Positions 9,476 through 18,623 of a stretch of DNA of 64,000 bases are shown in pieces; the first letter of the stretch is position 1, and every line of letters starts with the position of its first letter. The DNA lies in the NCBI RefSeq assembly GCF_001553455.1, contig NZ_BBOX01000173.1, positions 1 to 64,000 on the forward strand, given 5' to 3'. This DNA comes from Streptomyces hygroscopicus subsp. hygroscopicus (GTDB taxonomy: Bacteria > Actinomycetota > Actinomycetes > Streptomycetales > Streptomycetaceae). The notes below the pieces were generated by a model that was not told where the DNA came from, did not search any database, and saw only the letters and a program-made list of their open reading frames with translations. The translations under genes and the position numbers were made by a program.

Positions 9476-10207
9476 ATGGCAGCGGTCCAAGGACACCTCT
9501 CGAACGGCGCTGACGGCCCTGGCGGCACGGACGCGGGCGGTGCGGACAGCCCTCCCGCCTTCCGGCGCGCCGTCGCCGCGCTGCGCGGTGTGCGGGTGCG
9601 GCCCGAGGTGGAGCTCGACCCGACCCCACCTCCGCGTCGGCTGGCACCCTACTCGTACGCGCTGGAGGCGGTGGTCACCGGCGCGTCCGGCGACGACGAG
9701 GAACTGGCCGAGGGCCGGCTGATCCTGCTGCACGACCCGGCCGGGCACGACGCCTGGTGCGGCACCTTCCGCCTGGTCACGCTGGTCCACGCCGATCTGG
9801 AGCCGGAGATCGCGGCGGATCCGCTGCTGCCCGAGGTGTGCTGGTCCTGGCTCACCGGCGCCCTGGAGGGGCGCGGCCTGTCCTACGGGGAGCCCAGTGG
9901 CACGGTCACCCGGGCGAGCTCGCACTACTTCGGCGCGATGGGCGAGCGGGAGCCCTCGACCCGGATCGAGATCCGGGCCTCCTGGACCCCGTCCGACCAT
10001 CCGGCCCCCGAACCGGCCCACCCCGGCCCGCGCCGCCCGGAGCCGACGGGAGAGGAGGCCGCCGAATCGCCGGGCGCGCCGGACACCGCGGCGCATCTGG
10101 CCGCCTGGTGCGACCTGTTGTGCCAGATCGCCGGGCTGCCCCCGGCAGGGGCCACCGAGGCGGGGGTCGTCTCCCTGCCCCAGCGCCGGGGTCCGCAGGC
10201 TCGCTGA
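9476..10207 (+). CDS. DUF3000 family protein
   Basis: 243-residue protein of the actinobacterial DUF3000 family, function unknown. The core (residues about 25-170) contains [20 protein letters not shown], the hallmark [12 protein letters not shown], and [16 protein letters not shown] near the middle. The family is commonly found next to hemE and RNase D in Streptomyces, as here. A Pro/Glu-rich linker (about 180-205) precedes a short conserved C-terminal helix, [15 protein letters not shown]. The start ATG 9476 has no clear ribosome site and sits 7 bases after TAGTCT, so a leaderless transcript is possible. It is divergent from hemE. Confidence 0.9.
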   Translation: MAAVQGHLSNGADGPGGTDAGGADSPPAFRRAVAALRGVRVRPEVELDPTPPPRRLAPYSYALEAVVTGASGDDEELAEGRLILLHDPAGHDAWCGTFRLVTLVHADLEPEIAADPLLPEVCWSWLTGALEGRGLSYGEPSGTVTRASSHYFGAMGEREPSTRIEIRASWTPSDHPAPEPAHPGPRRPEPTGEEAAESPGAPDTAAHLAAWCDLLCQIAGLPPAGATEAGVVSLPQRRGPQAR

Positions 10208-10851
10208 GATCCCGGCCGCCCGGGTCGCCCGGCCGCGGGCGCCTCCTTACGGCGCCCAGGCGAGCCGCGGGGCGCCTCGTTACGGCGCCCCGGTGAGCGG
10301 TGGGACGCCTCGTTACGGCGACCCGGTGAGCCGCGAGCGCTTCTTTACGGCGACCCGGCGACCCGGCGACCCGGTGAGCCGCGGGGTGCCCCGGTGAGCC
10401 GCGGGGTCTCCGGTGAGCCGCGGGGTCTCCGGACGCTCGGCCCCACCGGCCCTCCGCGATAACTCGCGCACGCCACGGGCGCCGTGGGGCCTTCGGGCGC
10501 GCGGGGCATCCGCCCGGGGCGCCTCCCCGCGGTGGCCGGGGCGGGCCGAGGGGGCGCGCCGCTGCCGTAAGGGAGGGCGCGCGGAGGGCCTTGAGGGCCG
10601 CGTTCGATAGGCGGCTGCCGCCGTACGGGGCCCGAGCACGGGAGGGGCGCCTCCCCGCGGCGGCCGGGAAACCGAAGCGCCCCGGCGGCGAACCGAGCCC
10701 TAAAAAGATCAGGAAAAAGATCGGGCCCGATCGATCAGTCGTCCTAATTGCCCGAATTGTTACTCACCAAATCGTGATCATTCCCTAAAGCCGGACCGTA
10801 TCGGTGCCGAAGGACGTGGTGACCCGTCCCACCAATTCCCCAGGAGGCCTG
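10208..10851. repeat. Intergenic region with 33-bp tandem repeat and an A+T-rich promoter island
   Basis: Just after DUF3000, the word TTACGGCG recurs at 10247, 10280, 10313 and 10345, marking four copies of a 32-33-bp unit containing CGCCTCGTTACGGCG and CGGTGAGCCGCG. Shorter copies of the GGTGAGCCGCGGGG part continue to about 10433. No gene is supported. From about 10700 to 10800 the base composition drops sharply (runs such as CTAAAAAGATCAGGAAAAAG), which is probably the promoter region of the response regulator. Confidence 0.7.
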
Positions 10852-11511
10852 GTGTCTGTTCTCCTCGAGCAACCGTCCAGCCTGGTCGCCTATCGCCCGA
10901 ACAAGCCGACGGCCATGGTCGTCGTCGCCGACCCCCGCGTTCGTTCCACCGTCACCCGCCACCTCTGGGCCCTCGGGGTGCGCGACGTCATCGAGGCGTC
11001 GTCCATCGCGGAGGCCCGTCCCCGCATCAGCAACCCGCGCGACATCTGCGTCGCCGACGTCCACCTCCCCGACGGCTCCGGCCTCACCCTGCTGTCCGAA
11101 ACCCGTGCCGCGGGCTGGCCCAACGGGCTGGCCCTGTCCGCCGCCGATGACATCGGCGCCGTGCGGAACGCGCTGGCCGGCGGGGTGAAGGGCTACGTCG
11201 TCACCGGCACCCGCACCAACCTCGGCATCCCGGGCCGCCCCGGCGCCGCCCCGCTCGGCGCCGCCGCCCGGATGCACCGCCGCCCGCCGGGCGCCCCCGG
11301 CCACCCGGGCGGCTACCGGGAGCTGTCGGGCCGCGAGGTCGAGGTGCTGAGGCTGGTTGCGGAGGGCCAGTCCAACAAGGCCATCGGCGTCTCGATGGGC
11401 CTGTCCGCGCTCACCGTCAAGAGTCACCTCGCCCGGATCGCCCGCAAGCTCGGCACCGGCGACCGGGCCGGAATGGTCGCGGTCGCGCTGCGCACCGGGA
11501 TCATTCACTGA
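10852..11511 (+). CDS. Orphan NarL/LuxR-type response regulator
   Basis: 219-residue DNA-binding response regulator. The receiver domain keeps an acidic residue at D27 (VVADPRV), the probable phosphoacceptor D69 (ICVADVHLPDG) and the conserved Lys at K113 (GGVKGYV). A Gly/Pro/Ala-rich linker leads to a LuxR-type HTH at about 155-205 (LSGREVEVLRLVAEG, then SALTVKSHLARI). No histidine kinase gene is near, so it is an orphan. GTG 10852 was chosen because AGGAGG ends 4 bases before it; the in-frame GTG at 10804 is weaker. As I recall, the same regulator sits between DUF3000 and RNase D in S. coelicolor. Target genes are unknown. Confidence 0.9.
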   Translation: MSVLLEQPSSLVAYRPNKPTAMVVVADPRVRSTVTRHLWALGVRDVIEASSIAEARPRISNPRDICVADVHLPDGSGLTLLSETRAAGWPNGLALSAADDIGAVRNALAGGVKGYVVTGTRTNLGIPGRPGAAPLGAAARMHRRPPGAPGHPGGYRELSGREVEVLRLVAEGQSNKAIGVSMGLSALTVKSHLARIARKLGTGDRAGMVAVALRTGIIH

Positions 11512-11539
11512 GCCGTACCGCCTGGGAGGGGCGGTCCCC

Positions 11540-11573
11540 GCGCCCGTCGACGGAACGTTCCGTCGACGGGCGC
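11540..11573. terminator. 34-bp perfect palindrome (terminator or operator)
   Basis: The arm GCGCCCGTCGACGGAAC (11540-11556) is followed immediately by its exact reverse complement (11557-11573). It lies 28 bp after the response regulator stop and 35 bp before rnd, so it most likely terminates the former. Having no spacer, it could also bind a dimeric protein. Confidence 0.7.
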
Positions 11574-11608
11574 CCTGCGTTGTCGCCGCACACAGCTACC
11601 CTTGACAG

Positions 11609-12886
11609 GTGACCGACGCCCAAGAGACCGCAGCAGAGACGACACTGCGAACCACCGGGGGCGCTCCTCCGGACGACCTCCCCCCGGCGCCGGTCCCCTT
11701 GCTGGAGCCGCGTGAGGGCATCCCGCCCGTCACCGCCGACGCGGACGCCCTCGCCGGGGTCATCGCGGCCTTCGCCGCCGGCCACGGCCCGGTGGCCGTC
11801 GACGCCGAGCGCGCCTCCGGCTACCGCTACGGGCAGCGGGCCTATCTGGTCCAGCTGCGCCGGGCCGGAGCGGGGACCGCACTGATCGATCCCGTCGGCT
11901 GCCCCGACCTGTCGGGTCTGGGCGCCGCGATCGCCGACGCCGAATGGGTGCTGCACGCCGCGACCCAGGACCTGCCCTGTCTGCGGGACATAGGCATGGT
12001 CCCGGCCCGGATCTTCGACACCGAACTCGCGGGCCGGCTGGCCGGATTCGCCCGGGTGGGGCTCGGCGCCATGGTCGAGAACATCCTCGGATACGCCCTG
12101 GAGAAGGGCCACTCCGCCGTCGACTGGTCCACCCGGCCGCTGCCCGAACCCTGGCTGCACTACGCCGCGCTGGACGTCGAACTGCTGGTCGACCTGCGCG
12201 ACGCGCTGGAGGAGGAGCTGGAGCGGCAGGGCAAGCTCGATTGGGCGCACCAGGAGTTCGCGGCCATCGCCGCGGCCCCGCCCGCCCCGCCGCGCAAGGA
12301 CCCCTGGCGGCGGACGTCGGGGATGCACAAGGTCCGGCGGCGCCGGCAGATGGCCGTGGTGCGCGAGCTGTGGACGGCCCGGGACCGGATCGCGCAGCGC
12401 CGCGACGTCTCACCGGGCAAGGTGCTGGGCGACGCGGCGATCATCGAGGCCGCGCTGGCCCTGCCCGGGGACGTCCGGGCGCTGGCCGCGCTGAGCGGTT
12501 TCGGCCATCGGATGAACCGGCGCCAGCTGGAGCAGTGGCAGGCCGCGGTGGACCGGGCGCGGGCCCTGCCGGAGTCCGAGCTTCCGCAGCCGGGCCAGCC
12601 GGTGGCCGGTCCGCCCCCGCCGCGGGCGTGGGCCGACAAGGACCCGGCCGCTGCGGCGCGGCTGGCCGCGGCGCGTGCGGCCGTCACCCAACTGGCCGAA
12701 CAGCTGAATCTCCCGCAGGAGAACCTGATCGCCCCGGACACCGTCCGGCGGCTGTGCTGGGAGCCCCCGGCGGAGCCGACCACGGAGGTGGTCGCCTCCG
12801 TTCTCGCAGGTCACGGCGCCCGTCCCTGGCAGATCGACCAGGTGACCCCGGTGCTCACGGCCGCCTTGCTGACGCCTCCGGCGTGA
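11609..12886 (+). CDS. rnd: Ribonuclease D (DEDDy 3'-5' exonuclease with HRDC domain)
   Basis: 3'-5' exoribonuclease that trims stable RNA precursors. The DEDDy catalytic set is complete: D65 and E67 in VAVDAERASG, D121 in ATQDLPCL, and Y185/D189 in HYAALDVELL. An HRDC domain (about 215-300) follows, containing RMAVVRELW-like and VLGDAAIIEAA segments, and a C-terminal helical extension of about 110 residues is present, as in actinobacterial members. The GTG start at 11609 has no ribosome site, and TACCCT lies 7 bases upstream, suggesting a leaderless message. At 425 residues it is slightly longer than E. coli RNase D. Downstream fadA is separated by 169 bp with its own promoter-like sequence. 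Confidence 0.94.
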   Translation: MTDAQETAAETTLRTTGGAPPDDLPPAPVPLLEPREGIPPVTADADALAGVIAAFAAGHGPVAVDAERASGYRYGQRAYLVQLRRAGAGTALIDPVGCPDLSGLGAAIADAEWVLHAATQDLPCLRDIGMVPARIFDTELAGRLAGFARVGLGAMVENILGYALEKGHSAVDWSTRPLPEPWLHYAALDVELLVDLRDALEEELERQGKLDWAHQEFAAIAAAPPAPPRKDPWRRTSGMHKVRRRRQMAVVRELWTARDRIAQRRDVSPGKVLGDAAIIEAALALPGDVRALAALSGFGHRMNRRQLEQWQAAVDRARALPESELPQPGQPVAGPPPPRAWADKDPAAAARLAAARAAVTQLAEQLNLPQENLIAPDTVRRLCWEPPAEPTTEVVASVLAGHGARPWQIDQVTPVLTAALLTPPA

Positions 12887-12972
12887 TGTGACGCGCGTGG
12901 ACCGGCGGCGGAGGCCGCCGGCCCGCGGCTGTGACCTTCGACCCTCCGGGCGCGAGGACTGGGCAGCCTGGT

Positions 12973-12988
12973 TACTCATAAGTAGCAT
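12973..12988 (+). promoter_or_regulatory. Candidate fadAB promoter with short inverted repeat
   Basis: In a G+C-rich gap, a small A+T-rich patch reads TACTCATAAGTAGCAT. TACT and AGTA form short inverted arms (12973-12976, 12981-12984), and TAGCAT (12983-12988) resembles a -10 box about 68 bases before the fadA start. An acyl-CoA-responsive TetR-type regulator would be a reasonable guess, but no site consensus was tested. Confidence 0.35.
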
Positions 12989-13055
12989 GATGGTGTGACG
13001 GCGCGCCCCGGGCGTGCCCGCAGCAGTGCCATCCCGCACCTGGAGGAGAGCCAAC

Positions 13056-14273
13056 GTGCCTCGTACCGCTAGGGACGTCGTCTTCGTCGACGGCGTCCGG
13101 ACCCCATTCGGCAAGGCGGGCCCGAAGGGCATCTACCACGAGACCCGCGCCGACGACCTGGTCGTCAAGTGCATCCGGGAGCTGCTGCGCCGCAACCCGG
13201 ATCTGCCGCCGGAGCGCATCGACGAGGTGGCCATCGCCGCGACGACGCAGATCGGCGACCAGGGCCTGACCATCGGCCGCACCGCGGGCATCCTGGCCGG
13301 ACTGCCCCAGTCGGTCCCCGGCTACGCCATCGACCGGATGTGTGCCGGTGCGATGACGGCCGTGACCACCACCGCCGGATCCATCGCCTTCGGCGCGTAC
13401 GACGCCGTGGTCGCGGGCGGTGTGGAACACATGGGCCGCCACCCCATGGGCGAGGCCGTCGACCCCAACCCCCGCTTCGTCTCCGAGAAGCTGGTCGACG
13501 AGTCGGCCCTGTTCATGGGCATGACGGCGGAGAACCTCCACGACCGGCTGCCGCACCTCACCAAGGAGCGCGCCGACGAGTTCGCGGTGCGCAGCCAGGA
13601 GAAGGCCGCCAAGGCGTACGCCAACGGCAAGATCCAGCAGGACCTGGTGCCGATCTCGGTGCGCCGCACCACCCCCGAGGGCGGGGAGCTGGGCTGGGGC
13701 CTGGCGACCGCCGACGAGCCGATGCGCCCGGGGACCACGCTGGAGGGCCTGGCCTCGCTGAAGACCCCGTTCCGCCCGCACGGCCGGGTCACCGCCGGCA
13801 ACTCCGCGGGGCTCAACGACGGCGCCACCGCCTCGCTGATCGCCGCCGAGGACTTCGCCCGGGAGCTGGAGCTGCCGGTGCGGATGCGCCTGGTCTCCTA
13901 CGCCTTCGCGGGCGTCGAGCCGGAGGTGATGGGGTACGGCCCGGTCCCGGCCACCAAGAAGGCCCTCGCCAAGGCCGGTCTGTCGATCGAGGACATCGGC
14001 CTGTTCGAGATCAACGAGGCGTTCGCCGTCCAGGTCCTGGCGTTCCTGGACCACTACGGCATCGCGGACGACGATCCGCGCGTCAACCAGTACGGCGGCG
14101 CGATCGCCTTCGGTCATCCGCTGGCCTCCTCCGGTGTCCGTCTGATGACCCAGCTGGCCCGGCAGTTCGAGGAGCAGCCGCAGGTCCGCTACGGCATCAC
14201 GACCATGTGCATCGGCTTCGGCATGGGTGGCACCGTGATCTGGGAGAACCCGCACTTCGAGGGGAACAAGTGA
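13056..14273 (+). CDS. fadA: Acetyl-CoA C-acyltransferase (thiolase)
   Basis: Thiolytic last step of fatty acid beta-oxidation: 3-ketoacyl-CoA plus CoA gives acetyl-CoA and a shortened acyl-CoA. The 405-residue protein carries the nucleophilic Cys96 (DRMCAGAM), the NEAFAVQ motif, the active His in GGAIAFGHPLASSG and the C-terminal catalytic Cys in TTMCIGFGMGG. The GTG at 13056 is set by GGAGGAGAG at 13042-13050; the longer frame from 13014 would cross that site. Its TGA overlaps the GTG of fadB by 4 bases, so the two subunits of a multifunctional beta-oxidation complex are translationally coupled. Confidence 0.95.
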   Translation: MPRTARDVVFVDGVRTPFGKAGPKGIYHETRADDLVVKCIRELLRRNPDLPPERIDEVAIAATTQIGDQGLTIGRTAGILAGLPQSVPGYAIDRMCAGAMTAVTTTAGSIAFGAYDAVVAGGVEHMGRHPMGEAVDPNPRFVSEKLVDESALFMGMTAENLHDRLPHLTKERADEFAVRSQEKAAKAYANGKIQQDLVPISVRRTTPEGGELGWGLATADEPMRPGTTLEGLASLKTPFRPHGRVTAGNSAGLNDGATASLIAAEDFARELELPVRMRLVSYAFAGVEPEVMGYGPVPATKKALAKAGLSIEDIGLFEINEAFAVQVLAFLDHYGIADDDPRVNQYGGAIAFGHPLASSGVRLMTQLARQFEEQPQVRYGITTMCIGFGMGGTVIWENPHFEGNK

Positions 14274-16399
14274 CCAACACCGCAGAGCTTCTCAAGGGGG
14301 CCGCAGAGCTGTTCCCGGGCGAGGTCGTGACGCAGGCGCACGTCCGCCACCTCGATCTCCCCCAGGGGGCGGGCCGGTTCGCGCTCATCACGCTGGACAA
14401 CGGCCTGGACCACACCAAGCCCACCACCTTCGGCCCGGCCTCGCTCGCCAACCTCAACACCGCGATCGACCAGGTCGAGAAGGAGGCGGCGGACGGCGAG
14501 ATCACCGGCGTCGGCATCACCGGCAAGCCGTTCATCTTCGCCGTGGGCGCCGACCTCAAGGGCGTGGAACTGCTGAAGCGCCACGAGGACGCGCTGGCCA
14601 TCGGCAAGGGCGGGCACGACGTCTTCAAGCGCCTGGCCACCCTCGCCGTGCCCACCTTCGCGTACTACAACGGCGCGGCGATGGGCGGCGGCGTCGAGGT
14701 CGGGCTGCACTGCTCCTACCGCACCGTCTCCGCGGCGCTGCCCGCCTTCTCGCTGCCCGAGGTGTTCCTGGGCCTGGTGCCCGGCTGGGGCGGCTGCACC
14801 CTGCTGCCGAACCTGATCGGTGCCGACCGCGCGGTCTCGGTCATCATCGAGAACTCCCTCAACCAGAACAAGCAGCTCAAGGGCGAGCAGGTCTACGAGC
14901 TCGGGATCGCGGACGCGATCTTCGAGGGCGCGGACTTCCTGGAGCAGTCGCTGATCTGGACCGCCTCCGTCCTCAAGGGCGAGATCGAGGTCGTACGGCC
15001 CGAGATCGACCGCGGGGATGCCTGGCACGAGGCCATCGTGCGCGGCCGGGCCATCGCCGACGGCAAGGTGCACGGGGCGGCCCCGGCCGCGTACCGCGCG
15101 CTGGAGATCATCGACGCCGCCCGCAACGGCGACCTCGCCCGCGGCTACGAGGCCGAGGAGAAGGCGCTCGCCGACCTGATCATGGGTGGTGAGCTGCGCA
15201 GCGGCATCTACGCCTTCAACCTGGTGCAGAAGCGCGGGAAGCGCCCGGCCGGCGCCCCGGACAAGTCGCTGGCGCGCCCGGTGTCCAAGGTGGGCGTGGT
15301 CGGCGCGGGTCTGATGGCCTCGCAGCTGGCACTGCTGTTCGCGCGGCGGCTGGAGGTGCCGGTCGTGCTGACCGACATCGACCAGGAGCGCGTCGACAAG
15401 GGCGTGGGCTACGTCCACGGCGAGATCGACAAGCTGCTGCTCAAGGGCCGCATCAACCAGGACAAGGCCAACCGCCTGAAGGCCGCGGTCACCGGGTCGC
15501 TGGACAAGGCCGCCGCCTTCGGTGACGCCGACTTCGTCATCGAGGCCGTCTTCGAGGAGATGGGCGTCAAGCAGCAGGTGTTCGCCGAGGTCGAGGCGGT
15601 CGTGCCGGAGCACGCCATCCTCGCCACCAACACCTCCTCGCTGTCGGTGTCCGAGATGGCGTCCCAGCTCAAGCACCCCGAGCGGGTCGTGGGCTTCCAC
15701 TTCTTCAACCCGGTCGCGGTCCTCCCGCTGCTGGAGATCGTCCGCGGCGAGAAGACCGACGACGCGGCGCTCGCCACCGCCTTCGGCGTGGCCAAGAAGC
15801 TGAAGAAGACCGCCGTCCTGGTCAAGGACGCCCCGGCGTTCGTGGTCAACCGGATCCTGACCCGCTTCATGGGCGAGATCCAGAACGTCATCGACGAGGG
15901 CACCCCGGTCGAGGTCGCCGAGCGCGCGGTGGAGCCGCTGGGCCTGCCGATGTCCCCGCTGGTGCTGCTGGAACTGGTCGGCCCGGCGATCGGTCTGCAC
16001 GTCTCGGAGACCCTGCACGGCGCGTTCCCGGACCGCTTCACGGTCTCGGAGAACCTCAAGCGCGTCGTCGAGGCGGGCAAGCGCGGCTTCTACGTCCACG
16101 ACTCCGGGGAACCGAAGCTGGACCCGGAGGTCGCCGCGCTGCTCCAGCAGGGCGACACCGTCCTGACCGAGGAGCAGGTGCGCGCCCGGGTGCTGGACGC
16201 CGTGGCGCAGGAGATCGGCCTGATGCTCGAGGAGGGCGTCGTCGCCGAGGCCCAGGACATCGACCTGTGCCTGATCACCGGTGCGGGCTGGCCCTTCCAC
16301 CTGGGCGGCATCACGCCGTACCTGGACCGCGAGGGCGTCTCGGAGCGGGTGAACGGCAAGACCTTCCTGGCCCCGGGCGTGGCGAGCGTTCCGGCGTAA
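14270..16399 (+). CDS. fadB: 3-hydroxyacyl-CoA dehydrogenase / enoyl-CoA hydratase, FadB type
   Basis: Bifunctional beta-oxidation alpha subunit of 709 residues: hydrates trans-2-enoyl-CoA, then oxidises the L-3-hydroxyacyl-CoA with NAD. The hydratase half (about 1-215) shows the crotonase oxyanion strands FAVGADLKG and NGAAMGGGVEVGLHC and the acidic residue in LPEVFLGLVPGWGG. The Rossmann fold begins at about 340 (VGVVGAGLMASQLALLFA), with ATNTSSLSVSEMA and VVGFHFFNPV of the dehydrogenase. Two C-terminal helical dehydrogenase domains follow. It begins inside the fadA stop codon (GTGA overlap), so it depends on fadA translation. A strong hairpin ends the operon 19 bp downstream. Confidence 0.96.
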   Translation: MTNTAELLKGAAELFPGEVVTQAHVRHLDLPQGAGRFALITLDNGLDHTKPTTFGPASLANLNTAIDQVEKEAADGEITGVGITGKPFIFAVGADLKGVELLKRHEDALAIGKGGHDVFKRLATLAVPTFAYYNGAAMGGGVEVGLHCSYRTVSAALPAFSLPEVFLGLVPGWGGCTLLPNLIGADRAVSVIIENSLNQNKQLKGEQVYELGIADAIFEGADFLEQSLIWTASVLKGEIEVVRPEIDRGDAWHEAIVRGRAIADGKVHGAAPAAYRALEIIDAARNGDLARGYEAEEKALADLIMGGELRSGIYAFNLVQKRGKRPAGAPDKSLARPVSKVGVVGAGLMASQLALLFARRLEVPVVLTDIDQERVDKGVGYVHGEIDKLLLKGRINQDKANRLKAAVTGSLDKAAAFGDADFVIEAVFEEMGVKQQVFAEVEAVVPEHAILATNTSSLSVSEMASQLKHPERVVGFHFFNPVAVLPLLEIVRGEKTDDAALATAFGVAKKLKKTAVLVKDAPAFVVNRILTRFMGEIQNVIDEGTPVEVAERAVEPLGLPMSPLVLLELVGPAIGLHVSETLHGAFPDRFTVSENLKRVVEAGKRGFYVHDSGEPKLDPEVAALLQQGDTVLTEEQVRARVLDAVAQEIGLMLEEGVVAEAQDIDLCLITGAGWPFHLGGITPYLDREGVSERVNGKTFLAPGVASVPA

Positions 16400-16417
16400 C
16401 CGGGCGGTGGTCCGGAT

Positions 16418-16461
16418 GGGGCGCCGGGCGGGACCGAGCGATCGGCCCCGCCCGGCGCCCC
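16418..16461 (+). terminator. Hairpin terminator after fadAB
   Basis: The 15-base arm GGGGCGCCGGGCGGG (16418-16432) pairs exactly with 16447-16461 across a 14-base loop, 19 bp after the fadB stop. Confidence 0.75.
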
Positions 16462-16929
16462 TGCGTTCCGCGCTCGCACCGTACGCACCCGACGCACCGC
16501 TCGGGCGGCCCTCCCTCCAGCGGACCGCCCCCGTACGAGGGCGTTGATGCCGGGTGCCGGGCCGGGCGCTCGCCGCCGGGAGCTGGGCCGGTGGGAGCGA
16601 GCGCCGGTGGCGGCTTCCATGTCCGGGGGCCGAGGCCACTGCCGGACAGCAGGGGGTAGGGCACCCCTCTGGAAACTGATTGACAAATTAGTTGCGTCAG
16701 ATCAAGCGTTATTTAGGGGGGGTACCCGGAAGAGGGCGGCCTGCCCGCAGTCCGGCGGAGCCCCGGCCACCGAGCACGGAAGCCGCCCCCGGCGCCCACC
16801 CCAACGAGCCCGGCACCCGGCGGCGCCGCGCCCCCACCCCCGCCGCCGCTGCTCAATTGCGCCGAAGGCGCGAGACGGCGCCGCAGACGAACGAGCCGAG
16901 CAGCTCCTTCCGGCATGGCGCACTGCTAG

Positions 16930-17028
16930 CTGGCGAAACGCGCCGCCTCGGACGGCATCCACGAACGCCTGCCAGGCGGAGAGCTCGAAGAGCAGGGCGC
17001 CGCGCGAACGGACCACGCAGTATGCCCC
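16930..17028 (-). pseudogene. DUF397 fragment
   Basis: In the minus-strand frame running down from 17076, residues from 17028 read GAYCVVRSRGALL and then FELSAWQAFVDAVRGGAF. This resembles the C-terminal half of DUF397 proteins (V-R-D-S then ALLF...W.AF...V..G.F). The N-terminal half and the normal stop are missing. DUF397 genes usually sit beside an XRE regulator, and a fragment of one lies next door. An A+T-rich promoter-like stretch containing TTGACAAATTAGTTG begins at about 16680. Otherwise 16462-16929 holds nothing I can name. Confidence 0.45.
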
Positions 17029-17071
17029 GTCAGACCGACATGCCGGGGGCGCACAGACGAACGGGCAGAAG

Positions 17072-17374
17072 CTCAAGAGCCTCGGTCGTGATCGCGTTCA
17101 CCGAGCGCTCGATGTCGCCACCGAGTGGGCACCGCCGCGTGATCTGCCTGCGGAGCGCCAGAGCGGGTTCTACATCGAGGTGGCTCGGGCCCAACTGTGG
17201 TCGGGCCTACCGCGCGATACGTTCGAGTCGCTGAAGGTCGCCCGTCACATCGCACCTCAGCACACACGCGATCACCCGTGGGTGCGCGAGGACGCCGCCA
17301 CCCTCCGGCGACTGCGGCGCGCCGATGCGGAGAGCCTCAGCAACTTCGCGGAGTGGTGCCACGCGGGCGAATGA
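17072..17374 (+). pseudogene. XRE-family regulator, C-terminal fragment
   Basis: The last 100 codons of an open frame ending at 17374 match the TPR-like C-terminus of the large Streptomyces XRE regulator family. They include RALDVATEWAPP, LPAERQSGFYIEVARAQLW and VARHIAPQHTRDHPWVRE, with a closing ESLSNFAEWC. The HTH domain and central region (normally about 170 or more residues) are absent, and upstream codons are low-complexity. No start with a ribosome site is seen. The gene is therefore a truncated remnant, probably of the same decayed pair as the DUF397 fragment. Confidence 0.65.
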
Positions 17375-17507
17375 CCCTGGCTGACCCTCGCTGGGTCACT
17401 TGTGGCCCCACCGCAACCCGGAGGGTTCCGCGTTGGTACCGCCCGCCGCCCGTACGGAGTTCCCAGCCGGGGCCTCTGCCGCTCGTGCGACGCGCCGCCG
17501 CGCCCGC

Positions 17508-18554
17508 TCAGCCGCTTCCCACGCGGGTCCAGGCCCGGAGTGCCAAACCGGCCTCGTCGGTCTTCTGCCGGGCCACCAGGAGCCGCCCGTCCAGCCCGAG
17601 CGCGGCCACCACCACCTGGCCCCGTCCGTCGAGCGCCAGTGCCGGGGTGTGGGCCCCCTGCTCGCCCGAGGGGGTCCACCACACCCCCGCCGCCTCGTCC
17701 TCCGACGGATGCGCGGCGACCGCCACCCGGCCGCTCGCGGTGTCCCGGTGGGCCAGGACGGCGCAGTCGTGGCCGTCCACCACGGCGCGCACCACGGCGA
17801 CCGGGCCCGAGCCCGTCGCCCCGCCCAGCGGCGCGGCGGCCGGGGCGTCGGGCCGCCAGGCCAGGACCTCACCGCTGCCGGCGTCGCGCCAGTAGTGGGT
17901 GAGGGTGCCGGGGCTGCTCTCCACCGCGGACGCCGACCCCGGCCGGACGTCGGCGGGGACGTCCTCGCCCCGCTGCGGGGCGGCGCCGGGCTCGGGCTGG
18001 TACCAGCGCAGCGCGGCGCCCTTCCCGGCCGGTGCGAACAGTTCGAGACGGCCGTCGGCGGTCGCCGCCGCCGACAGGCCGTCCTGCACATGTGTGCCCT
18101 TCCAGTCGGTCCAGCGGTCCCACGTGCCCTTGGGGTCCTGCCGCCGCGCGCTCACCCCGCCCCCGGCGTTGCGGACGAAGACGCGCAGGGCGCCGGTGGA
18201 GTCCACGGCCGCGGCCGGCGCGCCGATCCGCTGGGCCTTGGCGCGGTCCTTGGGGTGCGGACTGCCCAGGGAATGCCATGCGGTCAGGGGACGGCCGGTC
18301 TGGAACTGGGTGGCGTGGACGATGTCGATCCGCGGCCCGTCCTTGCCCTCCGTGCGCCGCTTCCCCACCAAGTGGGCGTAACCGTCGGCCCCCTGAGCGA
18401 CGGTCAGCTGTGACAGCCCGGGAGCCTCGATCAGCCACGGGCCGGTCCAGGACGAGCCACCCGGACGGTCCTCGGTCCAGCGGGCGACACCGCCCGTCGC
18501 CGATGCGTAGGCCGTGAGCCTGCCGTCCTTGCCGCGGAGCAACCGCAACGCCAT
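17508..18554 (-). CDS. Beta-propeller-like protein of unknown function
   Basis: 348-residue protein with repeated blades in which short hydrophobic strands alternate with Gly/Asp turns and tryptophans. Examples are DGRLTAYASATGGVARWTE, TGALRVFVRNAGGGVSAR, DGRLELFAPAGKGAALRWY and DGRLLVARQKT. This spacing is typical of five- to seven-bladed lectin-like or sialidase-like propellers in Streptomyces. No signal peptide is visible with the ATG start at 18554; a GTG at 18587 would add 11 residues without creating one. It is divergent from the NYN gene, with about 70 bp shared promoter space. No catalytic residues could be assigned. Fold assignment is by pattern only. Confidence 0.7.
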   Translation of the reverse strand: MALRLLRGKDGRLTAYASATGGVARWTEDRPGGSSWTGPWLIEAPGLSQLTVAQGADGYAHLVGKRRTEGKDGPRIDIVHATQFQTGRPLTAWHSLGSPHPKDRAKAQRIGAPAAAVDSTGALRVFVRNAGGGVSARRQDPKGTWDRWTDWKGTHVQDGLSAAATADGRLELFAPAGKGAALRWYQPEPGAAPQRGEDVPADVRPGSASAVESSPGTLTHYWRDAGSGEVLAWRPDAPAAAPLGGATGSGPVAVVRAVVDGHDCAVLAHRDTASGRVAVAAHPSEDEAAGVWWTPSGEQGAHTPALALDGRGQVVVAALGLDGRLLVARQKTDEAGLALRAWTRVGSG

Positions 18555-18623
18555 GGCTCGCTGCCAACCTTCCCCGAGCCGGTCCACCCGATTGAACGAT
18601 CCCCATAGTAATTTGCCTGCACT

